Below are positions 17,121 to 26,425 of a stretch of DNA of 64,000 nucleotides, piece by piece. Under the pieces are notes generated by a model. That model ran no database searches, was not told where the DNA came from, and was given only the letters and a program-made list of their open reading frames with translations. How positions within the stretch are numbered: the first letter of the stretch is position 1; each line of letters begins with the position of its first letter. The stretch comes from Solihabitans fulvus (GTDB taxonomy: Bacteria; Actinomycetota; Actinomycetes; Mycobacteriales; Pseudonocardiaceae). The stretch spans positions 124,001-188,000 of the forward strand of contig NZ_VUOB01000028.1 of the NCBI RefSeq assembly GCF_008386585.1, given 5' to 3'. The translations under genes were made by a program, and so were the position numbers.

Positions 17121-19283
17121 ATGCTTCGTTCCCTGCGAATCCTGGCCGTGGTGACTCTCGGCCTGGGTCTTGCGCTTCCGGCGGGGGCGGCCTCGGCCGC
17201 CGCTCCCCCGCACCCACTCACCTCGTTCGCCGACATACTCGACCTGCGGGGCACGCCGACGTCGGCGCAGCCCGCGGTGCAGGGCACGGACGTCAGCGAC
17301 ATCAACGTCTTCGCCGACCGAGGCGCGTGGCACGCCTACGCGCTGCCGAAGGCCGGCGACAGCTCCTCCTACGGCGCCTTCACCGGGCCTCTCTATGTCG
17401 CGCAGGAATATCCGTGGTGGCTGAGCAAGGGATTCAGCCGCCTGAACCTCAGCGAGGGCGGCCAGCCGCTCGACCTCGCCGCGGCGCGGAATCCGGTCCT
17501 CACCTCGCTGCCGGGCCTGCTGCGCCAGAGCTTCGACCTCAACGGCCTGCGGGTCACCATGGAGCTGCGCTACGCCAGCAACCGAACCGCGCTGGTCCAG
17601 TCCTCGGTGGAGAACACCGGGAACAGGCGTCGCTCGCTCGGTGTCGGCTGGAGCGGCGCGCTGCTGCGGCCCGACGCCGAGCCGATGCGGAGCGCGCCGT
17701 CGCTGTCGGCCACGCCGCAGGGTGTCGCGGTCGGCTTCGCCAAGGTCCGGGAGACGTGGAACTACCTCACCGATGGCACCGAACGTTTCCAGGTGACGCA
17801 CGCCGAGCCGGTGACGACCACCGTCTCCGGCGACTCGTACGCGACGAGCCTGAACGCCCCGGTCGAGCTGAGCCCGCACGGCCGGCAAACCCTGACCTGG
17901 GCCGAGTCCTACACCTTCACCCCGGCCGAGGCCGCCACCGAGCAGCCGGTGGTGGCCCGGGCGCTGGCGCAGCCGTGGCTGACGGTCGCGGCCGACGAGG
18001 CGCGCTGGTTCGGGTACGTGGCCTCGGCGACGCGCGGCGTCCCGGTCTCCCGGCAGCGGCTCGCGGTGAAGTCGGTCGAAACCCTCGTCACCAACTGGCG
18101 CAGCGCGGCCGGGGCACTCAAGCACGACGGCATCACACCGTCGATCTCCAACAAGTGGTTCAACGGCCTGTGGGCCTGGGACACCTGGAAGCAGGCGGTC
18201 GGCACCGCGATCTTCGATCCGGCGCTGGCCGAGGCGCAGGTCCGGTCGATGTTCGACTACCAGGTGACGGCGGCGTCGGCGGACCGTCCGCAGGACGCCG
18301 GGATGATCCCGGACTGCGTCTTCTACAACGACGTGGCGCACGGTGGCGGGAACTGGAACGAGCGCAACTCCAAGCCGCCGCTGGCGGCGTGGGCGGTCTG
18401 GTCGATCTACCAGCGCAACGGCGACATCGGTTTCCTGCGCGAGCTGTACCCGAAGCTGGCCGCGTACAACGCGTGGTGGTACCGCAATCGGGACCACGAC
18501 GGGAACGGCCTCGCCGAGTACGGCGCGACCGTCGACCCGAGCAACGTGACGGCCGAGGACAAGCGTCAGGCCGCGGCGTGGGAGAGCGGAATGGACAACG
18601 CGCCACGCTTCGATGCGACCCTCGGCGCGACGGTGGTCGACAACACCTCGGCGTCCGGGGCGGTGGTCGGCTACTCGCTGAACCAGGAGTCCGTCGACCT
18701 CAACTCCTACCTCGTGGCGGAGAAGCAAACGCTCGCGCTGATGGCCGACCGGCTCGGCGACCACTCGGCCGCGGCGACCTACCGCGCCTCGGCCGCGACC
18801 AGCACCGCGGCCATCCAGCAGACGATGTTCGACCCGGCCAGCGGCTGGTTCTACGACACCGCGCTGGGCACCGGCCAACCGCTGACGGCGCGCGGTAGGG
18901 GGATCGAGGGCGCGGTCCCCCTGTGGGCAGGCGTCGCGACCCCGCCCCAGGCGGCCGCGGTGCGCTCGAAGTCGGTGTCGGCAACCGAATTCGCCACACC
19001 GGTGCCGTTCCCGACGACCTCTGCCAGTTCGCCCTACTTCCAGCCGACCGGCTACTGGCGCGGCGCCGTCTGGATGGACCAGGCGTATTTCGCCCTGGAA
19101 GGCCTGAAGCGGTACGGGTTCGGCAACGACGCGACCGCACTCGCCACCCAGCTGCGCTCGACCGCGTCCGGAATGATGGGCAACGGCCCGCTGATGGAGA
19201 ACTACAACCCCACCACCGGGGCCGCGCTGAACTCCCGAGGGTTCAGCTGGTCCGCAGCGATGCTGCTGGCCCTGGACCACTAG
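17121..19283 (+). CDS. Secreted glycoside hydrolase, GH63-like
   Basis: 720 residues with a cleavable signal peptide (LAVVTLGLGLALPAGAASA). An N-terminal beta-sandwich is followed by an (alpha/alpha)6 barrel. Motifs of the GH63/YgjK group include KWFNGLWAWDTWKQA, WESGMDNAPRFD and a closing ENYNPTTGAALNSRGFSWSA. Family members release glucose or related sugars from alpha-linked oligosaccharides. Export suggests it trims substrate for the importer upstream. Start supported by CGGAGAG. A strong hairpin terminator follows 13 bp after the stop. Confidence 0.8.
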   Translation: MLRSLRILAVVTLGLGLALPAGAASAAAPPHPLTSFADILDLRGTPTSAQPAVQGTDVSDINVFADRGAWHAYALPKAGDSSSYGAFTGPLYVAQEYPWWLSKGFSRLNLSEGGQPLDLAAARNPVLTSLPGLLRQSFDLNGLRVTMELRYASNRTALVQSSVENTGNRRRSLGVGWSGALLRPDAEPMRSAPSLSATPQGVAVGFAKVRETWNYLTDGTERFQVTHAEPVTTTVSGDSYATSLNAPVELSPHGRQTLTWAESYTFTPAEAATEQPVVARALAQPWLTVAADEARWFGYVASATRGVPVSRQRLAVKSVETLVTNWRSAAGALKHDGITPSISNKWFNGLWAWDTWKQAVGTAIFDPALAEAQVRSMFDYQVTAASADRPQDAGMIPDCVFYNDVAHGGGNWNERNSKPPLAAWAVWSIYQRNGDIGFLRELYPKLAAYNAWWYRNRDHDGNGLAEYGATVDPSNVTAEDKRQAAAWESGMDNAPRFDATLGATVVDNTSASGAVVGYSLNQESVDLNSYLVAEKQTLALMADRLGDHSAAATYRASAATSTAAIQQTMFDPASGWFYDTALGTGQPLTARGRGIEGAVPLWAGVATPPQAAAVRSKSVSATEFATPVPFPTTSASSPYFQPTGYWRGAVWMDQAYFALEGLKRYGFGNDATALATQLRSTASGMMGNGPLMENYNPTTGAALNSRGFSWSAAMLLALDH

Positions 19284-19296
19284 GCCAAGCCGAACC

Positions 19297-19332
19297 GACT
19301 GGCCCTTTCCCGACGCCGGGGAAGGGCCAGTC
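19297..19332. terminator. Strong hairpin terminator after GH63 gene
   Basis: GACTGGCCCTTTCCC pairs with GGGGAAGGGCCAGTC around a 6-nt loop, giving a stem of about 15 bp with one mismatch. It starts 13 bp after the stop codon and ends the importer-glycosidase operon. Confidence 0.8.
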
Positions 19333-19590
19333 GCGTCCTATCCGGCCAGTCCGGCAGGAATGTTGCGAATACGGTCGCGGCAATCGGCACACGGCGAAAT
19401 TCCCTTACCCGCGTGTACTGAACACCGGTAGCGACCGGTCGAGCCGCGCCTCGTTCATCGATTGTTCGCGCGTCACCAGTAGCCGGCCACGGTGTCGCGG
19501 CACAGGATGCGGAGGGTTTGCGAAGGCGTCGGGCAGACGGTTTCGCATCCTTTTCCTCCGACCGATCCAGTGTCGCATTGTGGAGGTCAG

Positions 19591-21744
19591 ATGAAACGCG
19601 TCCTACGACACGCTGTCGCCGCTTTGTCCCTGGTGGCCGCTTCGGTTCTCGCGCTCCCCGGCGGCTCGGCGAGCGCGTCGACGTTCCCCGGGTACGACCA
19701 CGTGTTCACGATCATGATGGAGAACCAGACGCTCAGCAGCATCATCGGCAACCCCGCCGCCCCGGAGCTCAACGCCCTCGCCAACGACTACGGGCTGGCC
19801 ACCAACTACACCGGCGTCGGCGACCCGAGCGAGCCCAACTACGTTGGCATGCTCGGCGGCAGCACCTTCGGCCTCTCCGACGACAACCCGTACTTCTGGC
19901 CCGGCCACACGCAGAACGCCGCGAACCTGATGTCGCAGCTGGAGGCCGCCGGCAAGAGCTGGAAGGGCTATCTCGGCGGCCTGCCCTACGCGGGCTACAA
20001 GGGCTTCTGCTACCCGGAGAAGTGCATCGGCATCCCCGACAGCGACCCGCTGTACGCCTCCAAGCACAACGGCATCGTGAACTTCGCGAATCTCCAGACA
20101 CCGGGCGAACTGGCGAAGATGACGCCGATCGCCCAGCTGTCCACCGACCTGGCCGCGGGCCGGTCGCCCAACCTCAGCTACATCGTGCCGGACATGTGTC
20201 ACGACATGCACGGCGCTCCGCCGTACTGCGTGGACTCCGGGAACGGCAAGAGCATCGAGGACACCTGGTTGACCGCGACCGGCGACGCGTTCGTCGGCCA
20301 GACCGTCAACCAGATCACCGCCTCGTCGGTGTGGTCGACCGGCAACACCGCGATCGTGATCACCTTTGACGAAGGCAGTTCCGCGACCAGCAAGACCGCG
20401 AACATCGTGGTCGCCAACCACGGCCCCCGCGGCGTGAAGGACAACACCTCCTACAACCACTACAACCTGCTCGCCAGCCTGCAACAGACCTTCGGGCTCG
20501 GCTGCCTGCTCAACAGTTGCGGTGCGACACCGATGACACCGCTGTTCCAGATCACCGGCTCGACCACCACCCCAACCCTGCCGCCGCCCTACGTCACTCC
20601 GCCCAACGGCACCAACTCCGTCTCGCCCGCGAGCGTGATTGCCAGGGGCACCGCGGCGTCGCTGACCTGTGCCGGCGGCTGGAACCGGGTGCCAAGCCCC
20701 AGCGTCGGCAACCTGGACAACAACCTCGACGCCGTGTCGGCCGCGTCCGCAACCGACGCCTGGGCCGTCGGCAACTACTACGCCGCAACCAATCCGGCCG
20801 TGTTCGCGACCATGGCGCAACACTGGGACGGCACCAGGTGGACCGAGTACGCGCTCCCCGACGTCGGCGCCAACCAGAACACGCTGTACGGCGTCTCTGA
20901 GCTGCCGTCCGGGCACACCTGGGCGGTCGGCTACTACACCAACGCGAACTACGTCGACCAGACGTTGATCGAGCACTGGGACGGCAACGCCTGGTCGGTC
21001 GTGCCCAGCCCCAATCCCGGCGCGCAACGCAACCTCCTCTACGGCGTCGCCGCGATCTCCGACACCGACGTGTGGGCCGTCGGGCAGCAGACGGACTCCG
21101 CCGGCACCTGGCACACCCTCACCGAACACTGGGACGGCACCGTCTGGTCGGTCGTGCCCTCCGCCGACCCGGACGCGGGCGGGAACCTGTTGTTCGGCGT
21201 GAAAGCCGTGTCCGGCACCAGCGTGTACGCCGTCGGCGAGCGATCCGGGTCCGGATTCCCCGACAGGGCCCTGATCGAGCACTGGAACGGCTCGACGTGG
21301 TCGGTGCTCGCCTCGCCGGCGGACAGCTCCGAGAGCCTGATCGCCTACGGTGTCACCGGTTCGGACACCGCGCTGACCGTCGTCGGCAACCGGGCCAGCG
21401 GCACCGCGCCGTTCACCACGCTCGCGGCCGCCGGCGCGCCGAACGGCCTGGCATTGCAGAACACCCCGAACGCCACGGGTGAGAACAACCTGTACGCCAC
21501 CACGACTGCGGCAGACGGATCCACCTACGCCGCAGGATGGTCGGTCGACCCGAACACCGGCGTGTACCTCAGCGAGGTCCTGCACGGCGTCAACGGGCAG
21601 TGGTCCATCGACACGACCCCCAACCCCGGCAACGGATCGAACGGTTTCGCCGGCGTGACCGCCGTGCCAGGCGACGGCGTCTGGGCGGTCGGCGTGACCA
21701 GCAACAAGGCCAACAACTCCACGTTCATCGCCTACCACTGCTGA
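19591..21744 (+). CDS. Secreted phosphoesterase (phospholipase C-like) with seven-repeat C-terminal region
   Basis: 717 residues. Signal peptide (about 1-30), then an alkaline-phosphatase-fold phosphoesterase of the PF04185 type: MMENQTLSSIIG, MCHDMHG, ITFDEGSS, NHGPRG and YNHYNLLASLQQTFG. Residues about 365-717 hold seven copies of a 45-50-residue unit built on WAVG (DAWAVG, HTWAVG, DVWAVG, SVYAVG, LTVVG, TYAAG, GVWAVG) with EHWDGxxWSVVPSP between, likely a seven-bladed propeller. It may act on phospholipids or other phosphoesters outside the cell. ATG at 19591 follows TGGAGG. Confidence 0.85.
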   Translation: MKRVLRHAVAALSLVAASVLALPGGSASASTFPGYDHVFTIMMENQTLSSIIGNPAAPELNALANDYGLATNYTGVGDPSEPNYVGMLGGSTFGLSDDNPYFWPGHTQNAANLMSQLEAAGKSWKGYLGGLPYAGYKGFCYPEKCIGIPDSDPLYASKHNGIVNFANLQTPGELAKMTPIAQLSTDLAAGRSPNLSYIVPDMCHDMHGAPPYCVDSGNGKSIEDTWLTATGDAFVGQTVNQITASSVWSTGNTAIVITFDEGSSATSKTANIVVANHGPRGVKDNTSYNHYNLLASLQQTFGLGCLLNSCGATPMTPLFQITGSTTTPTLPPPYVTPPNGTNSVSPASVIARGTAASLTCAGGWNRVPSPSVGNLDNNLDAVSAASATDAWAVGNYYAATNPAVFATMAQHWDGTRWTEYALPDVGANQNTLYGVSELPSGHTWAVGYYTNANYVDQTLIEHWDGNAWSVVPSPNPGAQRNLLYGVAAISDTDVWAVGQQTDSAGTWHTLTEHWDGTVWSVVPSADPDAGGNLLFGVKAVSGTSVYAVGERSGSGFPDRALIEHWNGSTWSVLASPADSSESLIAYGVTGSDTALTVVGNRASGTAPFTTLAAAGAPNGLALQNTPNATGENNLYATTTAADGSTYAAGWSVDPNTGVYLSEVLHGVNGQWSIDTTPNPGNGSNGFAGVTAVPGDGVWAVGVTSNKANNSTFIAYHC

Positions 21745-21785
21745 GCCCACTCACTGCTGAGCCGACTCGCCGCTGAGCCGACGAA
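21738..21785 (+). repeat. 16-bp tandem repeat, three units, across the stop codon
   Basis: Units CTGCTGAGCCCACTCA, CTGCTGAGCCGACTCG and CCGCTGAGCCGACGAA follow head to tail. The first contains the end and stop of the phosphoesterase gene, so the array arose by slippage from the 3' end of the coding sequence. Confidence 0.7.
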
Positions 21786-21793
21786 CCACCCAC

Positions 21794-21814
21794 CCGCTCG
21801 CGCGCGGCGAGCGG
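21794..21814. terminator. Hairpin after phosphoesterase gene
   Basis: CCGCTCGC and GCGAGCGG pair around a 5-nt loop, 50 bp after the stop. No T-tract, as usual in actinomycetes. Confidence 0.5.
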
Positions 21815-22152
21815 AGATGCGGCCGGCCGACCGGACCCGCCACACCCGGTCGGCCGACCCATCGATCCACCGGTTCGCGGTATTTCCTCCTCGATTGTTT
21901 CGAAACGGTTACCAGTCTCACCCGCGGCGCGACGCCACTTTTTACCTGAAGTCACGACAGATATTGCAGCCGCTTTCCCTCCGCCGAAGTCATGAGCCCG
22001 CATGCGCCGTCCCAGCAGCTAAGACACGACCATCGACGGTCACTGGCGCGTCAACTGGCAACGCCTTCGGAATCGAGAAACCTCCTTGCCCGACCCGAGT
22101 TCCATGATTAACGTTCGGGCTCGTTTTACCTCTCCCCTGCAAGGAGTGTGAA
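21815..22152 (+). other. Long untranslated region before secreted protein gene
   Basis: No credible gene lies in this stretch. The part from about 21880 to 21975 is A/T-richer than its surroundings and probably holds the promoter for the gene at 22153, leaving a long leader that ends in AAGGAG at 22141. No clear operator or riboswitch fold was recognised. Confidence 0.4.
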
Positions 22153-23175
22153 ATGGACGGAAAGTACTGGAGCCGCATACTCGCCACCATGGGCGCGTTG
22201 ACCGTATTGGCGGGAATGGGCGCCACGCAGACCGCGACCGCCGCGCAGCCAGAGACGGTCAGCCACGGGATGGCGATCCGCGACGGCCACGCCACGACCG
22301 CCGCCCCGACCCGTCGAACCACCAACCTGAGCTACCACGGCGGCCAGGTCTCGGTGGCCCCGAAGGTCTACATCGTCTACTGGGGCTCGCAGTGGGGCTC
22401 GGCAGGCGGCGGCGGGCTGCCCACGCAGGACCCCTCCGGCGTGGCATCCGTGCAGACGTCGTTCTTCCAGCACCTGTACGGCGCCGGGGACGCCTGGAGC
22501 AACTCGACCACGCAGTACTGCGAGGGCGTCGCCACGGGCACCACGCAGTGCGGCACCTCGGGCACGCACGTCGGCCACCCGTCCAGCTCGCCGCTTGCCG
22601 GTAGCTGGGTGGACAACACCGTGACCACTCCGGCCACGCCCTCCAGCGCCGACATCACCGCCGAGGCGCAGCGGGCCGCCGCGCACTTCGGCGACTATTC
22701 CAACGGTGTTCAGTACATTGTGGACTCACCGCACGGCGTGATCCCGCAGGGCTTCGCGGCTGGCGCGGGCGGAACCTACTGCGCGTGGCACGACTCCACG
22801 GTCGCCTCGGGCGGCACGATCGCCTACACGAACATGCCCTACATGCCCGACGCGGCCGCCAGCTGCGGCGCGGGCTTCGTGGCCACGGGCGGTTCCGGGG
22901 TCAACTCCGCCACCGAGGGCGTCACGATCGTGGGCGGCCACGAGTACGCCGAGACGGTCACCGACCAGTGGCCCAGCACCCAGCTGGCCTGGGTGGACAG
23001 CAGGGGCGCCGAGAACGGCGACAAGTGCGCGTGGATCTCCAGCGGCCAGGGCGCCTCGGCGATCGTGAACCTCAACGGCGCGTCCTTCGCCGTGCAGTCC
23101 CTGTGGAGCAACAACTTCAACAACGGCGCCGGCGGTTGCGTGGTCAGCTACACGTCCGCCACCAACCAACACTAG
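22153..23175 (+). CDS. Secreted protein with HEYAE motif, possible metalloprotease-like
   Basis: 340 residues with a signal peptide (cleavage near residue 30). The mature part begins with a KVYIVYWGSQW strand. Residues around 255-270 read VTIVGGHEYAETVTDQ, an HExxE sequence in a helix-like context that could bind a metal, although the second His of classical HExxH is missing. Several Cys (QYC, TTQC, TYC, SCG, KCAW, GGCVV) could form disulfides. Related proteins are common in actinomycetes without assigned function. ATG preceded by AAGGAG. Confidence 0.6.
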   Translation: MDGKYWSRILATMGALTVLAGMGATQTATAAQPETVSHGMAIRDGHATTAAPTRRTTNLSYHGGQVSVAPKVYIVYWGSQWGSAGGGGLPTQDPSGVASVQTSFFQHLYGAGDAWSNSTTQYCEGVATGTTQCGTSGTHVGHPSSSPLAGSWVDNTVTTPATPSSADITAEAQRAAAHFGDYSNGVQYIVDSPHGVIPQGFAAGAGGTYCAWHDSTVASGGTIAYTNMPYMPDAAASCGAGFVATGGSGVNSATEGVTIVGGHEYAETVTDQWPSTQLAWVDSRGAENGDKCAWISSGQGASAIVNLNGASFAVQSLWSNNFNNGAGGCVVSYTSATNQH

Positions 23176-23195
23176 GAAGAATCCGCACCGGACAG

Positions 23196-23230
23196 GGTCG
23201 GGGTGGCGCGCGTGGCACGCCACCCCGACC
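23196..23230. terminator. Bidirectional hairpin terminator
   Basis: GGTCGGGGTGGCG (23196-23208) and CGCCACCCCGACC (23218-23230) form a perfect 13-bp stem with a 9-nt loop. It lies between the convergent genes ending at 23175 and 23261. Confidence 0.8.
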
Positions 23231-23260
23231 GCCGGCCGAAACCCGGGCGCCGTCACCGGG

Positions 23261-24262
23261 TCAGCGAGGCGCGATGCCGACGACGAAGCCGTGCAGGAGC
23301 GCACCGGTCCTGTCGGGGGCCTCGAACATCGGTGTGTGGCCGACGCCGTCGAGGATCTCGATCCGGGCCGAGGGAACTCGGCGGTAGTCCTGGGCGGAGG
23401 CCGGCTGCCAACGCCGGTCCTGGGCGCCGAAGATCACCAGGGTCGGCAGGCCGAGGTCGGCGAGCCGGTCGGGCACGGGCCGCTCCCTCATGAACGCGTC
23501 GGAGGCCTGGTCGGTCTCGGTGAGGCTGCGGTAGGTCATGCCCCGGATGTCGGCGATGATCTGGTCGGGGACTCGCACTTCGCGGGTGAACGCGGTGTCC
23601 AGCGCGCCGCGGATCGTGGTGTCGCTGCGCAGTCGCCAGATCAGCTGCCCCACCACCGGCACGGTCACCAGGTGGCCGACGAAGCTGTCACCGACGAACG
23701 CGTCCACCCGGGGGCCGGTGTCGATGACCACGATGGCCGCCACCAGATCCCGCCGCTGCTCGGCCAGCGATGTGGCGACCGTGCCGCCGGTGGAGTGCCC
23801 GACGACAGTCGCGCGGCGCACCCCGAGCTGGTCGAGCACCGCCCCGACCCGGCGCGCCTGCTCCGCGATCCCGTAGCCACCAGCAGGTTTGGCCGATCCA
23901 CCGTGCCCGAGCAGGTCCACCCGCACCACGTGCCGGTCCCGCAATGCCGGCAGCACCGGGTCCCACCATGCCGTCGAGCCGGCGAGGCCGTGCAGGAGTA
24001 CCACCGTTGGCGCGTCGGGCGGGCCGTCCTGCACGACGTGGATGTCACCGCCGGGCAGGCGCACGATCTGCCCGCCGGAGGCCTCGGCCGTCTGCGCGAG
24101 CACGGACACCGTGTTCCCCGCGAGCAGGGCGGCCAGCACGCCGACGGTCACCACCGTGATCCGCCGCCGTCGGCCCCACGCCCGCCATCCCTTCGGGGCA
24201 CCCGGCGCCGCGCCGCCGCGGCCTCGGATGTGGTGGCGTTGCGCGACAGTCGTCTCGTCCAT
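23261..24262 (-). CDS. Membrane-anchored alpha/beta hydrolase
   Basis: 333 residues: one N-terminal hydrophobic helix (about residues 36-58), then an alpha/beta-hydrolase domain with oxyanion-side VLLHGLAGS, nucleophile elbow VGHSTGG, acid FGAQDRRW and His in VGHTPMFE. Likely an esterase/lipase or epoxide-hydrolase-like enzyme facing outward. ATG follows GGAGGAGC. Divergent from the AraC-type regulator gene. Confidence 0.8.
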   Translation of the reverse strand: MDETTVAQRHHIRGRGGAAPGAPKGWRAWGRRRRITVVTVGVLAALLAGNTVSVLAQTAEASGGQIVRLPGGDIHVVQDGPPDAPTVVLLHGLAGSTAWWDPVLPALRDRHVVRVDLLGHGGSAKPAGGYGIAEQARRVGAVLDQLGVRRATVVGHSTGGTVATSLAEQRRDLVAAIVVIDTGPRVDAFVGDSFVGHLVTVPVVGQLIWRLRSDTTIRGALDTAFTREVRVPDQIIADIRGMTYRSLTETDQASDAFMRERPVPDRLADLGLPTLVIFGAQDRRWQPASAQDYRRVPSARIEILDGVGHTPMFEAPDRTGALLHGFVVGIAPR

Positions 24263-24386
24263 GGCTCCTCCATCGGTCGGTCCGCGACGCCACCACCCTC
24301 CCTGCGGCCACCGCGACGCGTCTTGGAGAAATGTCGGAGCCCGCGTGGACTTGGCCCCGCCGCAGAGCCGCTCGTACAGTCACGGC

Positions 24387-25232
24387 GTGCGAGCAGTTCG
24401 CCGAACGGCAAACCCCACCGCAGCCTGGGAGATCGCGCGACCGTCGCGGACGGCCGCGCCGCGTGGCGTCGACATGGCGGGGTTCCGCATTCGCGGCGAC
24501 AGCCCGATCGAGCTGCTGGCCATCCCCCACCCGGCCGTGACCATCGCCGTCGAGTTCGGCGACCGCTCGTTCGACGTGCACGGCGAGGCGGGCCGGATGC
24601 GGTCGGGAAGCCTGGCCGCCGGGCTCGCCTTCGGCGCGTTCCAGGTGCGCGCCGAGGCCGTCGAGTGCGTGCAGATCCGGCTGTCCCCGGTTGCCGCGCA
24701 CGCCGTGCTCGGGGTCCCTTCGGTGGAGTTGGGCGGGAGCGTCGTCGCGCTCGACGACCTGTGGGGCCGCGATGTCGCGCGCCTGCGCGAGCGGCTGCAC
24801 CACGCGCAAACCTGGCCGGAACGCTTCGCATTGGTCGACGCGGAGCTGTCCAGCCGACTCCTGGCGGGCCCGGCGGTCGACCCTGAGGTGGCTTTGGCCT
24901 GGCGGCAAATCGTGGCGAGCCGGGGCCAAATCCGCATCGGCGACCTCGCCGCCGGAGCGGGGTGGAGCCGCCAGCGCCTGTGGTCGCGCTTCGGCGCGCA
25001 GATCGGACTGACGCCCAAACGCGCCGCCATGCTGGTCCGCTTCGACCACGCCATCCATCGGCTGGCTGACGGACACGCCCCGGCACAGGTCGCCGCGGAC
25101 GGCGGCTACGTCGACCAGTCCCACCTGCACCACGACGTCCGCGCGTTCACCGGGGCAACCCCCACCGCCTCAGCGAACGAGCCATGGCTGGCCGCCGACG
25201 ACACGGCCTGGCCTGCGCACCTCAGTCCGTAG
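24387..25232 (+). CDS. AraC-family transcriptional regulator
   Basis: 281 residues: an N-terminal sensor domain (WEIARPS, MAGFRIRG, HPAVTIAVEFGD) and a C-terminal double helix-turn-helix (IGDLAAGAGWSRQRLWSRF and APAQVAADGGYVDQSHLHHDVRAFTGATP). The GTG at 24387 is chosen because WEIARPS near the N-terminus is usual in this group; the ATG at 24474 is the fallback. It sits head to head with the hydrolase gene and may control it. A symmetric terminator follows. Confidence 0.8.
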   Translation: MRAVRRTANPTAAWEIARPSRTAAPRGVDMAGFRIRGDSPIELLAIPHPAVTIAVEFGDRSFDVHGEAGRMRSGSLAAGLAFGAFQVRAEAVECVQIRLSPVAAHAVLGVPSVELGGSVVALDDLWGRDVARLRERLHHAQTWPERFALVDAELSSRLLAGPAVDPEVALAWRQIVASRGQIRIGDLAAGAGWSRQRLWSRFGAQIGLTPKRAAMLVRFDHAIHRLADGHAPAQVAADGGYVDQSHLHHDVRAFTGATPTASANEPWLAADDTAWPAHLSP

Positions 25233-25256
25233 CCGGCCGACCGGCGAGCAAACCAG

Positions 25257-25292
25257 CTGACCTCGCCCCAAAAGCCTCCAGGGCGAGGTCAG
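25257..25292. terminator. Bidirectional hairpin terminator
   Basis: CTGACCTCGCCC pairs perfectly with GGGCGAGGTCAG around a 12-nt loop, between convergent genes ending at 25232 and 25295. Confidence 0.8.
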
Positions 25293-25294
25293 GC

Positions 25295-26425
25295 TCAACC
25301 ACGTCCGCTCGGAGCCTGCGGCGTCGACGCCTTCGCCGGGCTGGCGGGAGATGCGGCTTGCAGGACGGCGTCGGCGCGCTGGTCGATGAGGCCGGTGAGC
25401 AACTGCTGGGCGTAGCCGAAGATCACGGCATAGGTGAGGATCGCGGCCTGGCTCTGTAGCTGGCCGATGCTCGAGACGATGCCGGAACTCAGCAGCAGGA
25501 CGCCGATCACGGCCGTCGTCGCGCCCGCGGTCGCCTTCAGCGTCGCCTGAGCCACCGCGAGCGAATACGAGGACTCGACCTTCCGGCTCGCCGAGATTGC
25601 CCGGACCCCGGCCAGCGCCGCCCCGACGAGCCCCATCAGCTCGACCAGAAACACGTCTCCTCCGCTGGGACCGTTGCCCAATCCGTAACGGACGTTGGTG
25701 GGGCAGATCAGTTGCGGCCCCGACCCCGACGCGGCACCCGCGTGCGGAACGCAGAGCGACACCGCCGCGGGCCAGCGCGAACCGACCAGACCCAGCCCGA
25801 TCAGCAGCACGCCCATGGCGAGCGCGGCGCCGAGCAGAATGTTGCGGAAGCTCCGCACCCTGGCGTGTTCGGTGTCGCCGTACAGGTAGGCCGCGCGCAG
25901 GGTGGTGGCGATCAACTCGCGGTGCTCGTCCTCCACTCTCGCGGGCCGAGGACGCACCCTCAGCGACGACCACGGCACGCTGGTGGCGGCGGTGGTCCCG
26001 GCAGCCGATCCCCAGTCCTCCAGCGCCAACCGGCGGAGATCATCCGGCGGCAGGTAGGCCTGCACCGTGCTCCGCACCTCGGCCAGGTGTCCGGTCAGCT
26101 GATCCTCGGGCAACAACTCGATCAGCTGCACCTCGCCCTCGTGGATGTGCGCGAAGGCCGTCTCGACCGAGCTTCCCCGCAGCCAGCCCAGCAGCGACGG
26201 GGAGCGGTGCGTGACACATCGCTCGGCACTGTCGGCGTGGTGCACGACGTTGCGATAGCCGGCGACCCAGCGTCGCTGCCTGTCGGACGTCCCCGGCTCG
26301 ACGTTTCCGTTGGCGCCGAAGGTCATCCCGCGCCCGAGAGCGGCCAGTTTCGCCGAGGCGCGCAGCGCGTCCGCACGCGCCACCACTCGCGAACACCACG
26401 GTGGCCGGTTCGTGGATCTGCTCAT
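25295..26425 (-). CDS. Membrane protein of unknown function
   Basis: About 376 residues. The N-terminal half is soluble (RNVVHHADSAERC, SVPWSSLRVRP). The second half has three or four membrane segments, including ILLGAALAMGVLLIGLGLVG, VFLVELMGLVGAALAG and TTAVIGVLLLSSGIVSSIG. The start is uncertain: the ATG at 26425 has only a G-rich stretch before it, and longer in-frame starts reach 26539. No family recognised. A hairpin terminator separates it from the convergent AraC gene. Confidence 0.65.
   Translation of the reverse strand: MSRSTNRPPWCSRVVARADALRASAKLAALGRGMTFGANGNVEPGTSDRQRRWVAGYRNVVHHADSAERCVTHRSPSLLGWLRGSSVETAFAHIHEGEVQLIELLPEDQLTGHLAEVRSTVQAYLPPDDLRRLALEDWGSAAGTTAATSVPWSSLRVRPRPARVEDEHRELIATTLRAAYLYGDTEHARVRSFRNILLGAALAMGVLLIGLGLVGSRWPAAVSLCVPHAGAASGSGPQLICPTNVRYGLGNGPSGGDVFLVELMGLVGAALAGVRAISASRKVESSYSLAVAQATLKATAGATTAVIGVLLLSSGIVSSIGQLQSQAAILTYAVIFGYAQQLLTGLIDQRADAVLQAASPASPAKASTPQAPSGRG

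Noticed and set aside
15351..19280. Very long minus-strand open frame (about 1300 codons)
   Set aside because: Antisense to the GH42 and GH63 genes, Arg/Gly/Pro-rich with no recognisable domain; an effect of high GC.
19603..21750. Long minus-strand open frame opposite the phosphoesterase gene
   Set aside because: Composition typical of an antisense frame; the plus strand has signal peptide, domains and ribosome site.
21817..22107. Plus-strand ORF of 96 codons before the HEYAE protein
   Set aside because: No ribosome site, amino-acid content not protein-like; more likely leader and promoter sequence.
24601..24625. Third copy of the leader motif (GGGAAGCCTGG)
   Set aside because: Lies within the AraC-type coding sequence, matches only the centre of the motif and lacks the closing stem.
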